The translations under genes were made by a program, and so were the position numbers. A stretch of 64,000 nt of DNA from Mycobacterium sp. E787 (GTDB lineage: Bacteria; Actinomycetota; Actinomycetes; Mycobacteriales; Mycobacteriaceae): assembly GCF_001668725.1 (NCBI RefSeq), contig NZ_LZKL01000089.1, positions 81,098 through 145,097 of the forward strand, given 5' to 3'. Of this stretch, positions 58,422-64,000 are shown piece after piece. The number at the start of each line of letters is the position of its first letter. Positions within the stretch are counted from its first letter, which is position 1. The notes under the pieces were generated by a model. The model did not search any database. It saw only the letters and a list, made by a program, of their open reading frames with translations, and was not told the DNA's origin.

Positions 58422-61067
58422 ATGCGGTCACGTGGCCTTTGGAGGGCCCTCCTCGCGGTGTTCGCGGCGGCCGCCGTTCTGCTGACCTTCATCGCGGCGG
58501 CCCCACCGATCGCCTACGACGGTGAGCCGCAGTTGGTCGCCAGTCCCGTCGACCACGTCGACACCCTGATCGGCACCGGGACGGGCGGCGAGACGGTGGG
58601 GGAGATCAACAACTTCCCCGGTGCCGCCGTGCCGTTCGGGATGGTGCAGTACTCGCCCGACACCGTCGGCAACTACGCCGGCTACAACTACGACAACCCG
58701 CGCGCGACCGGGTTCAGCATGACCCACGCATCGGTGGGCTGCGCCGCCTTCGGCGACATCTCGATGCTGCCCACCACCACTCCGATCGGCGCCCAGCCGT
58801 GGAACGCCTGGGAGCGGATCGCGCACGACGACACCGAGCAGGGCGCCCCGGGCTTCTACACCGTCCGGTTCCCGCGCACCGGCGTGACCGCGGAACTCAC
58901 CGCGACCACCCGCACCGGCGTCGGCCGGTTCCGTTACCCGCACAACGGTCGGCCCGCCCTGTTGCACGTGCGGTCCGGCGCGTCGCTGGCCGGCAATTCC
59001 CGCGCGGCCATCCAGATCGGCGAGGACAACACCACGATCACCGGATGGGCCACCAGCGGCGGATTTTGCGGCAAACCCAACACCTACACGGTTTATTTCG
59101 CGATGAAGTTCAGCCAGCCGTTCAGCTCCTACGGCTCCTGGGACGGCTATTCGGTGTACCCGGGCGCACGCGGGGCGGCGTCGCCCTACAGCGGGGGATA
59201 CGTGGAATTCCCGGCCGGCTCGGTGCTGGAGGTGAGGACCGCGATCTCCTACGTCGGCATCGACGGGGCGCGCGCGAACCTGGAGGCCGAGGGCTCGGCG
59301 AGCTTCGACGCGGTGCGCGCCGCGGCGGGATCGGAGTGGAATGCCACGCTGTCGTCCATAGCGGTGGCGGGCAGGAACGCCGGCAACGTGGACACCTTCT
59401 ATACCGCTCTGTACCACTCGCTGCTGCACCCCAACACCTTCAACGACGCCGACGGGCGCTACATCGGATTCGACGGCGTCATCCACACGGTGGCAAAGGG
59501 ACGCACCCAGTACGCGAATTTCTCCGACTGGGACACCTACCGGAGTCTGGCCCCCCTGCAGGGACTGCTCTTTCCGCAGCGGGCTGCCGACATGGCGCAA
59601 TCACTCGTCAACGACGCCGAGCAGAGCGGGTCGCTGCCCCGCTGGGCGCTGGCGAATTCGGCAACCGCCGAGATGAGCGGCGACAACGTGGTCCCCCTCA
59701 TCGTGAACCTCTACACCTACGGGGGCAGGGACTTTGACGTCCAGACGGCGCTGCGCTACATGGTCGACGCGGCGACCAAGGGTGGCGCGGGGCGCGGCGG
59801 CTACGTGGAGCGGCCGGGGATTGCGACGTACTTGGCAATGGGGTACGCCCCGCACACATTGGAATTTCGCGCCGACGGCAAGATCGTCGACGCGTCGATC
59901 ACGCTCGAATGGTCGGTCGACGACTTCGCCATCTCCCGCTTCGCCGACTCGCTCGGCGACACCGCGACCGCCGCGAAATTCCAGAGCAGGGCCCAGTACT
60001 GGCAGAACCTGTTCAATCCCAGCACCGATTTCGTCTCGCCCCGCGGAGCGATGGGCTTCTTCCGCGAGGGTCCCGGATTCTTTTTATCCCCTTCGCTTTT
60101 CGGCCAGGACGGGTACGACGAAGGCAACGCCGAGCAATACGTGTGGTGGGTGCCGCACAACGTCGCCGGCCTGGTGACCGCACTGGGCGGCCGCTCGAAC
60201 GTCGCCGACCGGCTCGACCGGTTCACCGAAAGGCTCAACGTCGGCCCCGACGACCCGTACCTCTGGGCCGGCAACGAGCCCGGTTTCGGGGTGCCGTGGC
60301 TGTACAACTACATCGGCCGGCCGTGGAAGACTCAGCTCACGGTCGACCGGGTCCGGGGGCTGTTCGGCCCCAAGCCCGACGGCGAGCCGGGCAACGACGA
60401 CCTCGGGGCGATGTCGAGTTGGTACGTGTGGGCCGCGCTGGGGCTGTACCCCAGCACACCGGGAGCGCCGATCCTCACCGTGGGCGCGCCGTTATTCGAC
60501 CGGATCGTGATCGCCCTTCCCGCAGGCAAATTCATTCGGATCTCGGCCCCGGGGGCGTCGGGGCCACACCACCTGAGATACATCAGCGGGCTGAGCGTCG
60601 ACGGGCGGCCCACCGATCACACCTGGCTGCCGGAGCCGATCATCCACACCGGCGGCGAGGTCGCCTTCTCCCTCGCCGCCTACCCGAACAAGGTGTGGGG
60701 CACCGCCGAGTCCTCCGCGCCGCCGTCGTTCGGCGCCGGGAGCTCGGCGGTGACCGTCAATGCGCCGCAACCCATCCTGAGGATCCAGCCGGGCCACACC
60801 GGCACCGTGAAGGTCGACGTGCAACGGATGGTGGACGATGCCGGCGGCTACGCCATCACCGGCACGTCCTCCGATCCCGGGATTACGGTGGCGCCGGCGT
60901 CGGGACGGTTCGGCGCCGACGGATCGGCCGCGGCTGACGTCCGGATCACGGCGGCGCCGTCGGTGCCCGAGGAGTACTACGCGGTGTTCTTGACCACCAC
61001 CGCTGGCGAAACCGCCCGGAAATCAATCGCTTTCGTCATCGTGACGGCCGAACCCGACCAGCCCTGA
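58422..61067 (+). CDS. GH92 alpha-1,2-mannosidase, exported
   Basis: This 881-residue enzyme has a signal (LLAVFAAAAVLLTFIAAA), the GH92 N-domain (VDTLIGTGTGGETVGEINNF, NNFPGAAVPFGMVQYSP) and the catalytic domain with EQYVWWVPHNVAGL, WAGNEPGFGVPWLYNYIG and GNDDLGAMSSWYVWAALG. It corresponds to Rv0584 and should trim alpha-1,2-mannose in the envelope or from host glycans. Its C-terminal 100 residues look like a beta-sandwich add-on (ILRIQPGHTGTVKVDVQR). Confidence 0.93.
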   Translation: MRSRGLWRALLAVFAAAAVLLTFIAAAPPIAYDGEPQLVASPVDHVDTLIGTGTGGETVGEINNFPGAAVPFGMVQYSPDTVGNYAGYNYDNPRATGFSMTHASVGCAAFGDISMLPTTTPIGAQPWNAWERIAHDDTEQGAPGFYTVRFPRTGVTAELTATTRTGVGRFRYPHNGRPALLHVRSGASLAGNSRAAIQIGEDNTTITGWATSGGFCGKPNTYTVYFAMKFSQPFSSYGSWDGYSVYPGARGAASPYSGGYVEFPAGSVLEVRTAISYVGIDGARANLEAEGSASFDAVRAAAGSEWNATLSSIAVAGRNAGNVDTFYTALYHSLLHPNTFNDADGRYIGFDGVIHTVAKGRTQYANFSDWDTYRSLAPLQGLLFPQRAADMAQSLVNDAEQSGSLPRWALANSATAEMSGDNVVPLIVNLYTYGGRDFDVQTALRYMVDAATKGGAGRGGYVERPGIATYLAMGYAPHTLEFRADGKIVDASITLEWSVDDFAISRFADSLGDTATAAKFQSRAQYWQNLFNPSTDFVSPRGAMGFFREGPGFFLSPSLFGQDGYDEGNAEQYVWWVPHNVAGLVTALGGRSNVADRLDRFTERLNVGPDDPYLWAGNEPGFGVPWLYNYIGRPWKTQLTVDRVRGLFGPKPDGEPGNDDLGAMSSWYVWAALGLYPSTPGAPILTVGAPLFDRIVIALPAGKFIRISAPGASGPHHLRYISGLSVDGRPTDHTWLPEPIIHTGGEVAFSLAAYPNKVWGTAESSAPPSFGAGSSAVTVNAPQPILRIQPGHTGTVKVDVQRMVDDAGGYAITGTSSDPGITVAPASGRFGADGSAAADVRITAAPSVPEEYYAVFLTTTAGETARKSIAFVIVTAEPDQP

Positions 61068-61073
61068 TCGATC

Positions 61074-63461
61074 TCAGATCATCTCTTTCTCGGTCAACCA
61101 CCGCATCACCGGCCAGCCGGCGAAGACGGGCAGCCAGCAGGTGAGCCCGCGATACAGCAGCACCGACGGCACGCTGGTGGCCGCGGGTACGCCGAACGCG
61201 GCCAGACCACCGATCAGGGCAGCCTCGACGGCGCCGACACCGCCGGGTGTCGGCGCCGCCGACGCCAGCGTTCCCCCGACCATCGTGACCACCGTGCACG
61301 TGACGAACGTCGCGCCGCCGCCGAAGGCTTCGACGCTGCACCACAGCGCCAGCGCGTTTCCGAGCGTGGTTCCGGCGCAACCGAGCACGATCAGCCCGAG
61401 TCGTTTCGGTTCCCGCGCAACCTCGACGAGGTCGGCGGTCACCTCCTTCAACTTCGGACGCAGGTCCGTCGCCAGCCAGCGCCGCAGCCTGGGCACGAAC
61501 AGGAAGGTGCCGACGCCGCCCAGCGCCACCCCGGCGATCAGGTACAGCACCGTGGCGCTGGGAACGTAGTGCGAGAGGTCCATCGACGCGCCGGCGACGG
61601 TGGTGAACAAGATCAGCAACACGAGGTGCATGATCACCTGCACCACCTGCTGCAGCGCCACCGCAGTGGTGGCCCGCACCGGGGACAGCCCTCCCCCCTT
61701 CTGCAGGTAGCGCGTGCTGAGCGCGAGCCCGCCGACCCCGGCCGGCGTGGTGGTTGCCGCGAAGGTGTTGGCCACCTGCGCTATTGACAGCTTCCAGAAG
61801 TCGACCGATTCGTCGGCGCTCGCCCACAGCGCCACGGCCGCGCCCACGTACGTCATCGCCGATATCACCAGACCCAGCAGCGCCCACCACCAGTTCGCCC
61901 TGCTGACTTGGGAAACGAACGTCGGCACGGTGCTGATGAACGGGTAAGCGACGTAGACCAGCGCGACGAGCAGCACCAGCTGAATGACCTGGCGTCGGGT
62001 GAACCGGGTGATCGTCTCGGTCTTGATCTGATCCGCACCGGTCTGCCGTTTCACCTCCGCGCGGGCGCCGGAGATGACGGCGCCGGCGTCGGGAACGGAC
62101 CGCCGGATGTACTTCGGCACCGCCGATTTGGTGAGCCGGCGGGAAGCGCTCAGCACGGTGTCTGCACCGAATTCGCCGATCGCGGCGGCCACCGCGGACT
62201 TCGCGTCGTACAGCGCCGACGTCGTCACGAGCAGCTGGGCGATGTCGGATTGGAGTTGGGTCTCCGTCGCCCCGTACTCGGCACTGCCGAACCCACCGAA
62301 CAGCACCGCGCCGCCGTCGACCGTGATCTCCCGGGCGCGCAGGTCACCGTGGGATATCTGGTGTTCGTTGAGCGTTCGCAGCGATTTCCACGCGTGGTCA
62401 ACGGGAGTCGTCTTCACGCATTCGTCGAGTGGAATCCCGCGAATTGGCCTGTGCGCGTACATCATCCAGCCCCGGTCGAGGCTGGCGACCGCGATCGTCA
62501 CCGTGTTGGCGAGGCCCAGCTCGCCCACGGCGATGGCCAGCAGTGCGCGATGCTCGACGGCGCGGCGCATCGAGGCCACCAGCGGCGCGGTCTCCCTGGC
62601 CCGCAGCCGAAGCTTTCGCCAGAGCTGAACCAGCGCGCCGCCGCTGCGCTGATGCGGGCCGTACATTTCGATCAGGGCCGAATCGGGGTCCGCGTCGGAG
62701 TTTTCACATGTGGCCGACAGGACCAGCGGCCCGGGTCCGGCGGGCCGCACCACTTGCAGCCGGGAGACCATGCATCCGCGCTTCTCCAGGGCGCGCACCG
62801 CGCCTTCCAGCGGCACCTCGAGGGCGGGAGTTCCCACCACCAGCACCACCAGCGAGCCGACCAACCACCCGACCGCCAAGCCCAGCAGGGAACGCGCCGG
62901 GACGATCGCGCTGACGAACAGGTGGATCGGCACGAAGGCCAGCAGCAGCGCCCACCACCAGTGCCGCCAGCGGGCGGGCAGCCAGGGACCCGACACGGTC
63001 AGGACCGCCGCGAGCATCGCGATCCACCGCGGGTCGTCCAGGATCTGAGCCAGCACCGTTTGCGGCCGATCGGTCAGGTCGAAATGCCAGCGCGGCGCCG
63101 AGATGCCGTTGCCGCCGATCGACAGCGACAGGACCGCGATGAGTCCGGCGGCCGCGTAGGCGCCGAGCAGTTTCCATTGCCGCGCGGCGACCAAACCGAT
63201 GAGGATGGCGAACGGCAGCGCCAGGATCGCGATGCCGTACACGAGGTACACCAGATCCGACTGGGTGGGCGTCAGCACCCCGACGATCTCCGAGATCGAA
63301 CGCTCCAGCGCCACCCACTGCGGCCGGGTGATCAGCGAGCCGGCGATCACGATCGCGAAGAAGACGACCGATGCGGCGAGCCGCAGGATGTCGTTGGTCC
63401 GCCGGGTCAGGGGCTGCAGCAAGTTGCCCGAAACGCTGATCTCGCGCCCGTCAACCCGCAT
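61074..63461 (-). CDS. Flippase-like membrane protein with degenerate kinase domain
   Basis: This 795-residue protein matches Rv0585c. It has about six N-terminal helices, a central cytosolic kinase-like domain (HGDLRAREITVDGGAVLFGG, where the DFG-like motif is degenerate) and a C-terminal lysylphosphatidylglycerol-synthetase-type/UPF0104 membrane domain (TFAATTTPAGVGGLALSTRYL; SAAPTPGGVGAVEAALIGGL). It may move or modify a lipid-linked glycan next to the mannosidase. The function is not known. Confidence 0.88.
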   Translation of the reverse strand: MRVDGREISVSGNLLQPLTRRTNDILRLAASVVFFAIVIAGSLITRPQWVALERSISEIVGVLTPTQSDLVYLVYGIAILALPFAILIGLVAARQWKLLGAYAAAGLIAVLSLSIGGNGISAPRWHFDLTDRPQTVLAQILDDPRWIAMLAAVLTVSGPWLPARWRHWWWALLLAFVPIHLFVSAIVPARSLLGLAVGWLVGSLVVLVVGTPALEVPLEGAVRALEKRGCMVSRLQVVRPAGPGPLVLSATCENSDADPDSALIEMYGPHQRSGGALVQLWRKLRLRARETAPLVASMRRAVEHRALLAIAVGELGLANTVTIAVASLDRGWMMYAHRPIRGIPLDECVKTTPVDHAWKSLRTLNEHQISHGDLRAREITVDGGAVLFGGFGSAEYGATETQLQSDIAQLLVTTSALYDAKSAVAAAIGEFGADTVLSASRRLTKSAVPKYIRRSVPDAGAVISGARAEVKRQTGADQIKTETITRFTRRQVIQLVLLVALVYVAYPFISTVPTFVSQVSRANWWWALLGLVISAMTYVGAAVALWASADESVDFWKLSIAQVANTFAATTTPAGVGGLALSTRYLQKGGGLSPVRATTAVALQQVVQVIMHLVLLILFTTVAGASMDLSHYVPSATVLYLIAGVALGGVGTFLFVPRLRRWLATDLRPKLKEVTADLVEVAREPKRLGLIVLGCAGTTLGNALALWCSVEAFGGGATFVTCTVVTMVGGTLASAAPTPGGVGAVEAALIGGLAAFGVPAATSVPSVLLYRGLTCWLPVFAGWPVMRWLTEKEMI

Positions 63462-63580
63462 GTCGAGACCTTAACCGGATACTTCCGGGCCAGCGCGCAT
63501 GAACTCGGCGGACAGCTTGTTCACATTTGGCGCGCGTACGGTCGGGTAGGTAGTCGTGCTAGCGAATTGGAGGACATGAG

Positions 63581-64000
63581 GTGGCCAGAACCGACAACGA
63601 CACCTGGGAGATCACGGAGAGCGTGGGCGCCACGGCACTGGGCGTCGCGGCGGCCCGCGCCGCGGAAACCGAGAGCGACAACCCGCTGATCAGCGACCCG
63701 TTCGCCCGGGTCTTCCTCGACGCCGCCGGGGACGGCATGTGGAACTGGTTCGCGGCCCCCGACCTACCCGCCGAGATCGCCGAGGCCGAACCCGACCTGA
63801 AGCCGCGGATGCAGGGCATGGTCGACTACATGGCCGCCCGGACCTCGTTTTTCGATCGGTTCTTTCTCGACGCGACGCGCGCGGGCGTGCCCCAGGTGGT
63901 GATCCTCGCGGCGGGCCTGGACTCGCGGGCGTGGCGGCTGCCCTGGCCCGACGGCACGACGGTGTACGAACTCGACCAGCCCCGGGTGCTGGAGTTCAAG
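63581..64000 (+). CDS. PPM-type SAM methyltransferase, 5' part
   Basis: The first 140 residues of a mycobacterial S-adenosylmethionine methyltransferase of the Rv0726c/Rv0830 type: TDNDTWEITESVGATALGVA, the NPLISDPFARVFLDAAG region, RTSFFDRFFLDA and the SAM motif VVILAAGLDSRAWRLPW with YELDQP. The gene runs past the right edge. GGAGG lies 8 nt before the GTG. The substrate is unknown. Confidence 0.9.
   Translation, partial: MARTDNDTWEITESVGATALGVAAARAAETESDNPLISDPFARVFLDAAGDGMWNWFAAPDLPAEIAEAEPDLKPRMQGMVDYMAARTSFFDRFFLDATRAGVPQVVILAAGLDSRAWRLPWPDGTTVYELDQPRVLEFK

Noticed and set aside
61908..63689. 593-residue plus-strand frame
   Set aside because: It mirrors the flippase-like gene on the other strand; composition is His/Gln/Arg-rich shadow sequence.
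1..64000. Prophage or insertion sequence
   Set aside because: No transposase, integrase or phage structural module was seen; the capsid-like gene sits with metabolic enzymes, not with portal, terminase or tail genes.

Overview
This window is high-GC actinobacterial DNA, most likely from a non-tuberculous (probably slow-growing) Mycobacterium. The gene order, recalled from M. tuberculosis H37Rv, follows Rv0553-Rv0566c and then Rv0579-Rv0585c: menC, bpoC, menD, a membrane protein, mgtA, menG, a DUF732 protein, a methyltransferase, menJ, grcC1, htpX, gpsA, a Baeyer-Villiger monooxygenase and yajQ, and later a Mut7-C protein, lpqN, a GH92 mannosidase and a flippase-like protein. Accessory blocks interrupt this backbone. 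GTG starts, ATGA/GTGA overlaps and exported DUF732/Lpq proteins also fit Mycobacterium.

Layout. 1-5 kb: menaquinone synthesis and the mannosyltransferase MgtA. 5-8.9 kb: an inserted island in which a MarR regulator and an SDR diverge from a sulfotransferase and a DUF1214-like protein around a perfect palindrome. 8.9-14 kb: menaquinone and isoprenoid genes, then HtpX. 14-16 kb: a solitary HicB-like antitoxin behind three palindromes, and a SulP transporter. 16-21 kb: gpsA, a membrane-anchored serine protease with a zinc ribbon, a flavin monooxygenase, YajQ and tRNA-Tyr.

22-33.7 kb is the most unusual part. A tightly coupled minus-strand operon encodes a protein with encapsulin/HK97-like features, a polyprenyl diphosphate synthase, two small helical proteins, a CrtC/AttH-like lipocalin-fold protein, an SCP2-like lipid carrier and a 1030-residue carotenoid-desaturase-like flavoenzyme. 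The flavoenzyme's disordered tail carries two copies of a short helical motif. Upstream lies a 1437-residue AAA-ATPase/GAF/class III cyclase. I propose a capsid-associated isoprenoid-modifying system.

34-38 kb handles metals: an atypical Nramp transporter with a DtxR-family-like box, a CDF exporter with a 10-4-10 palindrome, a DUF5134 membrane protein, a 38-residue metallothionein behind a CsoR/RicR-like box, and a SHOCT protein. 38-50 kb is accessory metabolism: a lipoprotein, an amidase, a fused sugar kinase-MurQ etherase, a DUF1254 protein, two P450s (one CYP125-like), an MFS transporter and an NYN nuclease. 50-64 kb has exported proteins, a FUSC protein, intact galT-galK, a Mut7-C protein, a broken PAS-ANTAR gene, lpqN beside a decayed copy of itself, the GH92 mannosidase, the flippase-like protein and the start of a PPM-type methyltransferase.
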